64,000 nucleotides of DNA from JAADHX01 sp964569385 (GTDB taxonomy: Bacteria > Actinomycetota > Acidimicrobiia > Acidimicrobiales > Poriferisodalaceae). Shown piece after piece: positions 16,398 to 24,211 of this stretch. Each line of letters begins with the position of its first letter. The stretch's first letter is position 1. The DNA lies in contig CAZMUM010000004.1 in the NCBI GenBank assembly GCA_964569385.1, positions 1 through 64,000 on the forward strand, in the 5' to 3' direction. The position numbers were made by a program, and so were the translations under genes. The notes beneath the pieces are model-generated. The model was not told the DNA's origin, did no database searches, and was given only the letters and a program-made list of their open reading frames with translations.

Positions 16398-16423
16398 GAC
16401 GTTGGCGAAGCCCAGAAAGTCGC
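16398..16423 (-). promoter_or_regulatory. ECF-type promoter candidate before the sigma/anti-sigma/MscS operon
   Basis: On the minus strand GCGACTTT (16423-16416) is followed by CGTC (16401-16398), eight bases before ATG 16389. This fits the general ECF pattern (AAC-like -35, CGTC -10) and would give a leaderless transcript. Evidence is motif and spacing only. Confidence 0.3.
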
Positions 16424-16533
16424 GCGCAATCTTTTTACGAATCGACCGCGACTTTATGAACCGTTGCTCCGTCATAGGCGTGTTGGGTCGGATCTGGCTC
16501 AATCGACATTCAGTCACAGTCAGGGAGACACAC

Positions 16534-17211
16534 ATGTTGGCAGTTAGTTTCAGGCAGGGCATCGAGGACGCATGGTCCGATGTCGCAACGTTCATACCAA
16601 AACTCATCGGGGCCCTAGCGATACTGCTGATCGGCTGGTTCATCGCCAAGATTATTCGCAAGGTCGTTCATCGGATCCTTACCAGGGCCGGATTCGACAA
16701 CCTCGTCGACAAGAGCGGTCTCGGTGGATACATCGAGAAGGCGGGCTATCCAGATTCAGGTCTGCTGCTGGCCAAGATCGTGTACTTCGCGATCATGATC
16801 ATCGTGCTCCAGCTCGCCATCGGCGCGTTCGGCGACACCGCTGTTCAGGATGTGCTCAACGATCTGCTTGCCTTCATTCCCAAACTGTTCGTTGCCCTCA
16901 TCATCATCGTACTGACCGGAGCTATCGCAAACGCGGTACGCGGCTTTGTTACTCCAGCCGTCGCGCACCTTTCGTACGGCAACCTCATCAGCCAAGGCGT
17001 CGTTGTTGCAATCTGGGTCATTGGTGGATTCGCGGCGCTCGACCAGGTTCAGGTCGCCCAAGACATCGTGGACACGCTGTTCACCACGATCACTGCCTCA
17101 CTCGGAATGATCATCGTGATTAAGTTTGGTGTCGGTGGTATCTGGGCTGCTCGCGATCGTTTCTGGCCAGGCGTCTACGACAAGTTCAGCGCCGAAAACG
17201 CCGACGACTAG
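16534..17211 (+). CDS. Small MscS-superfamily membrane protein (CmpX-like)
   Basis: 225 residues from ATG 16534, chosen because AGGGAG lies seven bases upstream; the open frame extends to 16402 without support. It has four to five membrane segments, each begun by MscS_TM-type repeats: FIPKLIGALAILLIGWFIAK near the start and FIPKLFVALIIIVLTGAIAN in the middle. These paired helices are the family signature of CmpX-like proteins, which lack the MscS beta domain. It is divergent from the ECF sigma operon that ends in another MscS-like gene. Confidence 0.75.
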   Translation: MLAVSFRQGIEDAWSDVATFIPKLIGALAILLIGWFIAKIIRKVVHRILTRAGFDNLVDKSGLGGYIEKAGYPDSGLLLAKIVYFAIMIIVLQLAIGAFGDTAVQDVLNDLLAFIPKLFVALIIIVLTGAIANAVRGFVTPAVAHLSYGNLISQGVVVAIWVIGGFAALDQVQVAQDIVDTLFTTITASLGMIIVIKFGVGGIWAARDRFWPGVYDKFSAENADD

Positions 17212-17249
17212 ACCGATTAAACCACACCGGTGTGATTTACCCTCGTCAA

Positions 17250-17732
17250 ATGCGCTACCCTCCAAGCATGCGAGGGTGTGTGCGTCTTGGCTGCCTAGAA
17301 GCAGCCGTGGCTGGAATCGCACTAGATCCTGAGCATCAGAGAGTGTGGATAGTCGACATACCCGCCGACGACCCCCGCTACATCGGAATGTGTCACTCAC
17401 ATACCGACCTTCTGACTGTGCCCGTGGGCTGGTCAACCATCGACGAACGTAGTGCACAAATTGCACTGTTCGGGTTGACCAGCCCCAGGGCAAACTCAGA
17501 CCGTCGCCAGGGCAGGGTTCAGCGCCGACGGCCAGCGCCTAAGCGCGACCCGCAGAGCAGGCCCCGCCTGTTCGACGATGAGCTAGCTGAGCCAATCCCA
17601 GTCGAACTAGAACCGGCCGCTACTTCTGAGCCATGGATCGGCAAACCCGAGCGGCGCCACAGCTCGTTGCTCGACACCGACGAGGAATCACCGCTGTTGG
17701 CCAGGGCATTCAGGGCCAGCCGCGCCAGTTAG
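17250..17732 (+). CDS. DUF3499 family protein
   Basis: About 160 residues. The N-terminal part holds RGCVRLGCLEAAVAG and MCHSHTDLLTVPVGW, giving Cys and His spacing like a small zinc-binding fold, as in DUF3499 proteins of actinobacteria. The rest is Arg/Pro-rich and looks disordered. Function is unknown. GTG 17232, ATG 17250 and ATG 17268 are all possible starts; none has a clear ribosome-binding site. Confidence 0.7.
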   Translation: MRYPPSMRGCVRLGCLEAAVAGIALDPEHQRVWIVDIPADDPRYIGMCHSHTDLLTVPVGWSTIDERSAQIALFGLTSPRANSDRRQGRVQRRRPAPKRDPQSRPRLFDDELAEPIPVELEPAATSEPWIGKPERRHSSLLDTDEESPLLARAFRASRAS

Positions 17733-17779
17733 CGGGAGTTCTTCCGATATCGGGGGACAGGGCACTGGCCCACGGCCGA

Positions 17780-18211
17780 CTATCGGCCGAGACGCCGCTT
17801 CGTTACGGTCACGACAGTGCCATGATCGGCATCGTCGACCCTCGAAACTTTGTCGCCGAGCAGGTGCAACATCAGATCTTGTTCGCCGCTCTGACGAGCA
17901 TCGGCCACTAGAGCCGCCGACAACTGCACCCGCAATACGAGTTCGTCGTCGCCTATTTCCAAGTCGGCCGTGACCTTGGCCTCAGGTGGATAATCCGCTC
18001 GGGGTGTAGTGATCTCGGTGAAGGCGAGCATCATCTCGCGAGAGATCGCAGGGTGAACGCCGGCTTCATCGAGCCGTGCCCTTAACGCGCGACGTGTGGC
18101 GTCGAGTTCGTCGCGATCGGAGCCGCAAACGATCTGAAGACCCGGGTCAAACACATCGGAAGCTTTCCACACTGGGGCGACACCGTTGACCACCATGCTG
18201 ACTAAGGGCAA
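17780..18211 (-). CDS. Hypothetical protein, possibly degenerate RsbW-like ATPase fold
   Basis: 143 residues, leftward. The middle segment, from DATRRALRARLDEAG through EMMLAFTEITT, resembles the first helices of RsbW/HATPase_c_2 anti-sigma kinases. The following nucleotide-binding motifs (N-box, G-boxes) are not recognisable, so kinase activity is unlikely. No membrane segment or signal peptide. It is convergent with the DUF3499 gene. The assignment is weak. Confidence 0.45.
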   Translation of the reverse strand: MPLVSMVVNGVAPVWKASDVFDPGLQIVCGSDRDELDATRRALRARLDEAGVHPAISREMMLAFTEITTPRADYPPEAKVTADLEIGDDELVLRVQLSAALVADARQSGEQDLMLHLLGDKVSRVDDADHGTVVTVTKRRLGR

Positions 18212-18279
18212 AGGTACGAGATGAATCCTGGCTTCGGTAGGGAGACGGTCGCCCCAAGGTGGCCGTACAATGTCGAGTT

Positions 18280-18537
18280 ATGGGTCAAGTATTCAGCATC
18301 ATTGTTGCAGTGCTGGTCTTTTTGTTTATCTACACGTTCGGCGTGAAGTTGATGGCGTCGTTTTCGCAAGCTCAACCGGCTCCACCCGACGACGGCGAGC
18401 TTCGTAAGGTCAAGATCACCTTTAAGTGTTCCCTGTGCGGCACCGAGGTGCGCATGACGAAGGCACCGTTGGCCGACCCTGACGCACCCCGCTGCTGTAT
18501 GGAAGACATGGACATCATCGCCAAGGCCGACGTCTAG
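18280..18537 (+). CDS. Small membrane protein with zinc-ribbon-like tail
   Basis: 85 residues from ATG 18280. One membrane helix (about residues 4-27) is followed by a soluble part with CSLCGTEVRM and, later, RCCMEDMDIIA. The CxxC and CC pairs suggest a small zinc site facing the cytoplasm or outside. Similar short proteins are common in actinobacteria; no function is known to me. An upstream in-frame GTG at 18259 is less likely. Confidence 0.65.
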   Translation: MGQVFSIIVAVLVFLFIYTFGVKLMASFSQAQPAPPDDGELRKVKITFKCSLCGTEVRMTKAPLADPDAPRCCMEDMDIIAKADV

Positions 18538-18571
18538 ACGATTGGCTCCCAGTGGCCGCCGGTATCCATCA

Positions 18572-18832
18572 GCGGTTGCGCCAAAACCGCTCTCCGTTGC
18601 CGAAACAGTTGCAAGGACCCGCTCAGTGACAACCTCTGTTCCGGATTGCCTGTCCCACCCCACGACTACGCTGTCGAACAAGCCCAGCGACGTTCGACAG
18701 CCTAGATCTCCCTGGCCACCAGCTCCGGTTGGTAAACGACACCGGTCTCGGAACCGAGACAGCGCCGCGGCCCCGGCCCCGGCCACACGAACAGCGTTCA
18801 CCGAGTACCCAGGGTGATTTTGGCGCAACCGC
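18572..18832. other. 261-bp element bounded by a perfect 15-bp inverted repeat
   Basis: GCGGTTGCGCCAAAA at 18572-18586 is exactly complementary to 18818-18832. Inside are two more hairpins: CTGTCGAAC/GTTCGACAG (18671-18679 and 18692-18700) and GTCTCGG/CCGAGAC (18745-18751 and 18754-18760). Open frames on both strands cross it but have no domain or ribosome-binding site. A MITE-like element or a structured RNA are both possible. No clear target-site duplication flanks it. Confidence 0.5.
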
Positions 18833-18852
18833 GGACGCGCCGTGACGGACCG

Positions 18853-20238
18853 TCAGGCGCAGTTCTCGGTTAGCACCGCAACTGTCCAGAGGGCCCAGAG
18901 GTCGGTGGGGTAAGGCGCGGTTCGAATCTCAGGCAACGAAGGCGACAACCCGAGCCGGCACCGGAGCGCCCGACTGATTGCCCTCTGAAGATCAAGCGGC
19001 TGCGCCATACCAAGGACTGGCTCAGCGACCTGGGCAACACTCAACTTGACGTCACCGAACTGGGCGAAGTTCGGATCACATAGGGTTGCGACGTATTCGT
19101 AAGCCTCAGTGATGAGCGGTGTCGAAGGGTCGGGACCAAGGACGTCAAGACCGCCGCAGCTACCTGTGGCATCGACAAGGTCGATCACCATCATCCAATA
19201 GAACATAGACATCTCAGGGTTTCTGGCCGGTCGGATCGCGATGCCCTCGACGTCTTGGCCCATAATCCGCAATACGACCAACTCTGCACCGGTAAGACCG
19301 TTTCTGGCTCGGCTTGTCTGGACGGCGAGTTGGGTTCCGCCCAACTTGGCGATGTCCTGCATCAACCACAACGACAAGGCATCAGGACCCATCGCGACCT
19401 GACCGCTGGCCGCGGCCCGGGCCAAAGCCACAAAGTCTTCGAACATCTGAGCATCGCCGGGCTCGCTCAAGCCAAGACCCACCCCAAGCGATAGCCAAAA
19501 CGGGTCGAAAGCACGGTTGTACGCGGCCTCGCCCAGGAGTTCGGATCGAAACTCGTTTAGCGTCGCGTCGGTGATCCAGCCGGCCTCATGCAAGGCAAGA
19601 GGTTCGACAAACTGAGCGGGGAACGCTGCGACCCGAGCCGGAAGTGACCCGTCCAGTAAGGAATCGAGGCTGAACTCCCTGTGTCCACACCGTTCACGAA
19701 TGATCGGATCGACAACCGCTAACCACCCGATCGACCCGAGCTGTCCGTCGATCAACGCAGCGGCTACAGCGGTGCAACTCGGAGGACTGATTCCGACTGC
19801 GCCTAGGTCGATAGCGGCACTCTGAGACGTCCAGAAGCGGCAACGAACCACGCTGCCTACTGGTGCGTACTGCTGGTAATCGTCGGGCTCGACATCGAGC
19901 GATGCGAGGCAGCGCTCTATATACCGGCGCGCCGCATCACTAGGTGCTTGCTCAGGTAACCCCATCAGGAGAGCCGCAGCCGCAGGACCCAAGAAATGAT
20001 CGGTTCCGAGCGATTCGAGACTCTCGACCACCTCGGCAGACACTCGCTGGTACTCGTCGTTGTTCAAACCCGCGACCGCCAAGAGCGACGCGGCTTGGCC
20101 ATACATCAAGCTGGGTGGATCTACCTCGCCACTGTTATCTCCGACCCGAAACCCTCGATACACGGGCCCGTCGACGCTCCGAGACTCCAGATGGTCCGCG
20201 AGTGTGACGGAATCGTTGAACCGATTGGCCAACCACAC
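18853..20238 (-). CDS. Membrane-anchored hypothetical protein, apparent N-terminal frameshift
   Basis: 461 residues from GTG 20238, no recognised domain. The frame continues upstream to give VLISGAVFTAIATLGGVWLA, a clear membrane helix, but then hits TAG. In the next frame MQARTDLRGTLSAWL starts at ATG 20332. Deleting one G of the pair at 20286-20287 joins the two into one protein with an N-terminal anchor. So either the gene carries a one-base insertion, or the sequence has an error, or translation starts internally at GTG 20238. The body is helical, with Cys pairs (SPPSCTA, GSCGGLD) that suggest an extracellular location. Confidence 0.65.
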   Translation of the reverse strand: MWLANRFNDSVTLADHLESRSVDGPVYRGFRVGDNSGEVDPPSLMYGQAASLLAVAGLNNDEYQRVSAEVVESLESLGTDHFLGPAAAALLMGLPEQAPSDAARRYIERCLASLDVEPDDYQQYAPVGSVVRCRFWTSQSAAIDLGAVGISPPSCTAVAAALIDGQLGSIGWLAVVDPIIRERCGHREFSLDSLLDGSLPARVAAFPAQFVEPLALHEAGWITDATLNEFRSELLGEAAYNRAFDPFWLSLGVGLGLSEPGDAQMFEDFVALARAAASGQVAMGPDALSLWLMQDIAKLGGTQLAVQTSRARNGLTGAELVVLRIMGQDVEGIAIRPARNPEMSMFYWMMVIDLVDATGSCGGLDVLGPDPSTPLITEAYEYVATLCDPNFAQFGDVKLSVAQVAEPVLGMAQPLDLQRAISRALRCRLGLSPSLPEIRTAPYPTDLWALWTVAVLTENCA

Positions 20239-20421
20239 ACCACCGAGCGTCGCGATGGCGGTGAAGACGGCGCCAGAGATGAGAACCTAGCCACGCACTC
20301 AGGGTCCCCCGTAGGTCAGTACGCGCCTGCATGACCCGTTGATCCAAGCGCAGTAGCTTCTTCCACAGGTGTGCAAAGGCTGTGGATAGAAACTACATCG
20401 GTGTCATTCGAAGACGAACGG

Positions 20422-20691
20422 CTAGCGCCACTGCGTAGCAGTAATGATGCCGGCGAGAATCGCTCCGAGCCCACCAAACAGCCAATAGTTGTCTGGGCTT
20501 CCTGGCAGGAACTCCAGATAGTTCGAGAAGATTATGGCGATGCCGGAAAAGAACAACACCCCCATGAGAATCGGGATCCACGCCGCGCTGGGCGGACCCA
20601 CAATTGGTTTGTGGCCGACTTCAGTCTCGTAACCCGCGGGCCGGGTGCCTTTAGCGGTGATTCTGCCTGGGTGGTTGTGCGATCGCGACAT
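20422..20691 (-). CDS. crgA: Cell division protein CrgA
   Basis: 89 residues with two membrane helices (about 37-57 and 68-85). The family pattern is clear: RITAKGTRPAG near the start, AAWIPILMGVLFFSGIAIIF, then LPGSPDNYW and the ending GIITATQWR. CrgA helps recruit FtsI and other division proteins at the septum in actinobacteria. Its place beside pknB is conserved in the phylum, but here a DUF3179 gene on the other strand separates them. Confidence 0.93.
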   Translation of the reverse strand: MSRSHNHPGRITAKGTRPAGYETEVGHKPIVGPPSAAWIPILMGVLFFSGIAIIFSNYLEFLPGSPDNYWLFGGLGAILAGIITATQWR

Positions 20692-20778
20692 GGGTCACCA
20701 CGATACGCGAAGACGCGCGAATAGTCGCCTCCGCCACCACTCGGGAATGCGGACCCCACTCAAGGGCGTTTTCCCAGC

Positions 20779-21918
20779 ATGGGAAACCTAAGACTCCTCG
20801 CCGTAACCATGAGCATTCTCTTTATCGCCGCCGCGTGCGGCGACAGCGATTCAGCTGCTCTAGACCCCGGCGATATCGCCAGCGCTCTTGACGACCCAGA
20901 ACACGAGTCGTTTCCACCCGCCCTCATAGACGTCGAGCTTGTAATCAGCGGCGGGCCGCCGCCCGATGGCATTCCTCCAATCGACCAACCGAACTACGCC
21001 ACTATCGAAGACATCGACTTCCTCGCCGACACAGAACCGGTCCTGGTGCTCGACATCAACGGCGACGTCCGAGCATTTCCTCTTCAGATCATGACTTGGC
21101 ATGAGATCGTCAACGACACCATCGGCGACGTGCCGGTGACTATCAGCTTCTGCCCTCTCTGTACCTCAGCGGTTGCTTTCGAACGAACCTTCAACGGCGA
21201 GGTCACCACGTTCGGCACCAGCGGGCAGTTGTTCAACTCTTCGCTCGTCATGTACGACAGGCTCACCGAGACGTTGTGGACGCATTTCGATGGTCGCGCC
21301 GTCATTGGTGCACTCACCGGGGTTGTACTCACGAAACGTCCAATGCAGACCGTCTCGTGGGGGAGCTTCAAGGAGTCGTTCCCCGATGGCATTGTCTTGA
21401 CCCGAGACACTGGTTTCGCGCGCAACTATGGCCAGAACCCATACCCAGGCTACGACGCCGTAGGCGAGCGACCATTCCTGTTCGTTGGCGAAATCGACGG
21501 CCAGCTTGCAGCCAAGGAACGGGTGCTGGCTGTCCGTGGCGAAGAGACCAAGGTTCTCCAGACGAGCCTTCTCGCCGGGGTGTCAACGGTGACCTTCCAA
21601 CTTGACGGAGTCGATATTGTAGCCCTCCATGCGACCGGTACCGCCAGTGCCCTCGACACCCCAACTCTGGCCGATGGTCGCGATGTCGGGGCGACCGGAG
21701 TGTTCGTCGCATCGGTGGACGGAGTCGCAGTCAACCTCACCACCAATGACGACGGAACCTTCAACGACTCGGTGAGCGGTTCGAACTTCGACATCTTTGG
21801 GCTGGCCATCGATGGTCCGCTTGCCGGTTCTCAGCTAGAACGTGTCGATGCCGTCGACACGTTCTGGTTCGCCATTGCGGCCTTCGCACCAGACGCTGAG
21901 ATCATCGACGTCGGCTAA
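20779..21918 (+). CDS. DUF3179 domain lipoprotein
   Basis: 379 residues. The lipoprotein signal peptide ends in lipobox IAAAC (about residue 20). DUF3179 motifs follow: VRAFPLQIMTWHEIVNDTIG, VTISFCPLCTSAVAFER, GTSGQLFNSSLVMYDR and LWTHFDGRAVIG. The family is surface-exposed and of unknown function; the paired Cys in CPLC is conserved. It is oriented against its neighbours and sits between crgA and pknB, an unusual place. Confidence 0.88.
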   Translation: MGNLRLLAVTMSILFIAAACGDSDSAALDPGDIASALDDPEHESFPPALIDVELVISGGPPPDGIPPIDQPNYATIEDIDFLADTEPVLVLDINGDVRAFPLQIMTWHEIVNDTIGDVPVTISFCPLCTSAVAFERTFNGEVTTFGTSGQLFNSSLVMYDRLTETLWTHFDGRAVIGALTGVVLTKRPMQTVSWGSFKESFPDGIVLTRDTGFARNYGQNPYPGYDAVGERPFLFVGEIDGQLAAKERVLAVRGEETKVLQTSLLAGVSTVTFQLDGVDIVALHATGTASALDTPTLADGRDVGATGVFVASVDGVAVNLTTNDDGTFNDSVSGSNFDIFGLAIDGPLAGSQLERVDAVDTFWFAIAAFAPDAEIIDVG

Positions 21919-21937
21919 ACAAGCACCAGCGCCGCAG

Positions 21938-24079
21938 CTAGCCGCCATCGGTGGTTGTAGTGGTGGTCGATGTAGTGGTCGTCGAACTGGTAGTCGTGGT
22001 TGCAGCCGTTGTTGTTGTGGCCTGAGTTGTTGTGGTGGTTGATGACGTTGTCGTGGTTGGCGGTTCGTCTAGAGCATCGCCAACCAGAACCAGAATCTCC
22101 GTTCCAGGAAACGCTTCTTCGCCAGGGGCAGGCCTGAGTTCGACAACTTGGCCGTCGTTCTCGTCTTCGAACGGCAACTCGACCAGCTCTATTCGAGTGA
22201 CAAATCCATCGGCCTGGAGCCGCGCCTCGACAACCGCCGGGTCGGTACTGCCAATCGCCTCAAGGCCCGGAATGATGAGAATCTCTGGGCCCTTGGACAC
22301 GGTGAGAGTCACCACCGATTCCCTTTCGAGCATCGTGCCAGCTGGAGGATCGATCGATACAACAACGCCGGGCTCGAAGGCTTCGGAGAAGACTTCTTCG
22401 GCCTGAACGTCTTGAAGGTCGGCCCTGGCCAGAGCGACGCGAGCCTCGGTTACATCGAGACCGATGAGTTCGGGAACAGCCACCTGGCCCAGCCCGAGCG
22501 ACACAATGATCGTGATCGAGGCTCCGGCAGGACGCTGCTCGCCAGCACTAACACTTTGAGAGATAACACGACCAAGTTCGATGTTGGGGTCGGTGAGCTC
22601 CTGAATCACGGGATCGAACCCGGCCAGCCGCAGCTGATTTTCGGCTTCGACCGATTCGAGGCCAACAATGTTTGGCACATCGATCAGGACCGCACCCGAG
22701 GAAGCACGAAGGATGATCTCTTCGGTCTTATCAATAACCAGACCAGAACGGGGATCCTGAGCGAACACCTCGTTCTCGGCTACATCGTCGCGATCCTCGT
22801 ACTCGACTCGAACTTCGGCAAAGCCAATAGCTTCGAGCTCTTCGACGGCGTCTTCCCAAGCGGTGCCGATAAGCGACGGCATTCTGGCGGTTTGTAGCGT
22901 GGTTGTTTCGCTGGGATCGGGTTCAGCCCCGGCATCGCCGTCGCCGGTCGCGAACAGCACCCGAGCCAAGAAGAACAACACAACAGCCAAGACAATGAGG
23001 GTCAGCAGCAGAACTCCGATCCAGATGCCCGTGCGAGCCGGAGTCTCGTCGTCGTATGTCCTGTAGTCAGGTTGAGGTAAGGGCGGGCCACCCATCGCAT
23101 GACCGTGAACCTGAGGTACAGCCATGGTGGCGTCGGCAGGAACAGCAATAGGTGCCGCAACCACCGGAACTACAGACTGAGCTGGCAGCGGTTCCTGGGG
23201 CGCAGGCACCTGATCAGCAATTGAGCCGCCCGCTAGTACCTGTTGACCCGTGCGATATCGGCGAAGGTCGGCACGAAAATCCTCGGCGCTTGAGTATCGG
23301 TCATCGGGGCTCTTAGTGAGGCTTCGCAAGGTGACAGACTCGAGGCTGTCGGGGACGTCGGCGTTGTACTTGCGCGCCGAAGGCACAGGCTCCTGGACAT
23401 GTTTGTAGGCAATAGCCACAGGTGTGTCGCCAGTGAAAGGCGGACCGGCCGTGAGCATCTCGAACAACACGACGCCCAACGAATAGACATCGGAACGCGG
23501 ATCCGCCGGTTTGCCCTGAGCCTGTTCTGGCGAAAGGTACGTAGCGGTACCCATCACGTTGCCGGTTTGGGTGAGGCTGTCGCCGGCGTCGGCGCTTAGA
23601 GCCCTGGCAATGCCAAAGTCGGTTACCTTCACCTGGCCAGCTGAGGTAATGAGCACGTTTCCGGGTTTGATATCTCGGTGAACCACACCGTTGCGGTGGG
23701 CGAATCCGAGAGCCGCAGCAATGTCGATGGCGATGTCGGCGGCGCGATCGGGATGGAGTGGACCTTCGGCGCCGATTATTTCGGCCAGGCTCCGGCCTTC
23801 GACGTACTCCATGACGATGTAGTAGGTGCCGACTTCTTGACCCCAGTCGTAGACCCCAACGACGTTTGGATGATTCAGGTTGGCCGCGGCCTGGGCCTCA
23901 CGGCGAAAGCGCTCGACAAACGCTGGGTCCGTCGCGTACTCCGGGAACAACACCTTGACCGCGACAGGCCGGTCGAGCAGTTGATCGCGCGCTAAAAACA
24001 CCTCGGCCATGCCGCCGCGGGCGATTCGCCTATAGAGCTCGTATCGCCCGCCAAATACAGGGCGCTCAGTGTTAGCCAT
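21938..24079 (-). CDS. pknB: Serine/threonine protein kinase PknB with PASTA domains
   Basis: 713 residues. The kinase domain (about 8-270) has the glycine loop RIARGGMAEVFLA, the catalytic loop VVHRDIKPGNV, DFGIAR and APE-like SPEQ. A membrane helix follows at about 350-372. The outside part holds four PASTA repeats (MPSLIGTAWEDAVE, DVPNIVGLESVEAE, AVPELIGLDVTEAR, then a weaker fourth). The last 40 residues are almost all Thr. PASTA domains sense muropeptides or lipid II, and the kinase phosphorylates cell-wall and division proteins. It is the last gene of the fhaA-to-pknB operon. The Thr tail is unusual and is a possible O-glycosylation site. Confidence 0.95.
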   Translation of the reverse strand: MANTERPVFGGRYELYRRIARGGMAEVFLARDQLLDRPVAVKVLFPEYATDPAFVERFRREAQAAANLNHPNVVGVYDWGQEVGTYYIVMEYVEGRSLAEIIGAEGPLHPDRAADIAIDIAAALGFAHRNGVVHRDIKPGNVLITSAGQVKVTDFGIARALSADAGDSLTQTGNVMGTATYLSPEQAQGKPADPRSDVYSLGVVLFEMLTAGPPFTGDTPVAIAYKHVQEPVPSARKYNADVPDSLESVTLRSLTKSPDDRYSSAEDFRADLRRYRTGQQVLAGGSIADQVPAPQEPLPAQSVVPVVAAPIAVPADATMAVPQVHGHAMGGPPLPQPDYRTYDDETPARTGIWIGVLLLTLIVLAVVLFFLARVLFATGDGDAGAEPDPSETTTLQTARMPSLIGTAWEDAVEELEAIGFAEVRVEYEDRDDVAENEVFAQDPRSGLVIDKTEEIILRASSGAVLIDVPNIVGLESVEAENQLRLAGFDPVIQELTDPNIELGRVISQSVSAGEQRPAGASITIIVSLGLGQVAVPELIGLDVTEARVALARADLQDVQAEEVFSEAFEPGVVVSIDPPAGTMLERESVVTLTVSKGPEILIIPGLEAIGSTDPAVVEARLQADGFVTRIELVELPFEDENDGQVVELRPAPGEEAFPGTEILVLVGDALDEPPTTTTSSTTTTTQATTTTAATTTTSSTTTTSTTTTTTDGG

Positions 24080-24211
24080 CGATGAAGTGAAGTGGTGCTT
24101 TGTTAGGTGGTTTCAGGATCCGTTGAGGATAGTGGCGTACTCGCTTTAGGAGAGTGCAGGCCCAAGGATGCCGTACTTGCACCAAATGTGGCGTCATGGG
24201 CGGCCGAAGGC

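Noticed and set aside
18542..18817. 91-codon rightward open frame and a 208-codon leftward one over the inverted-repeat element
   Set aside because: No ribosome-binding site, low-complexity content and no domain; the leftward one also runs over the small zinc-ribbon gene.
18572..18832. Integron attC site
   Set aside because: The end motifs do not match the attC core sites and no integrase is present.
20422..24079. Replication origin near the crgA-pknB cluster
   Set aside because: The cluster is often near oriC, but no dnaA, dnaN, gyrB or group of DnaA boxes is in the window.
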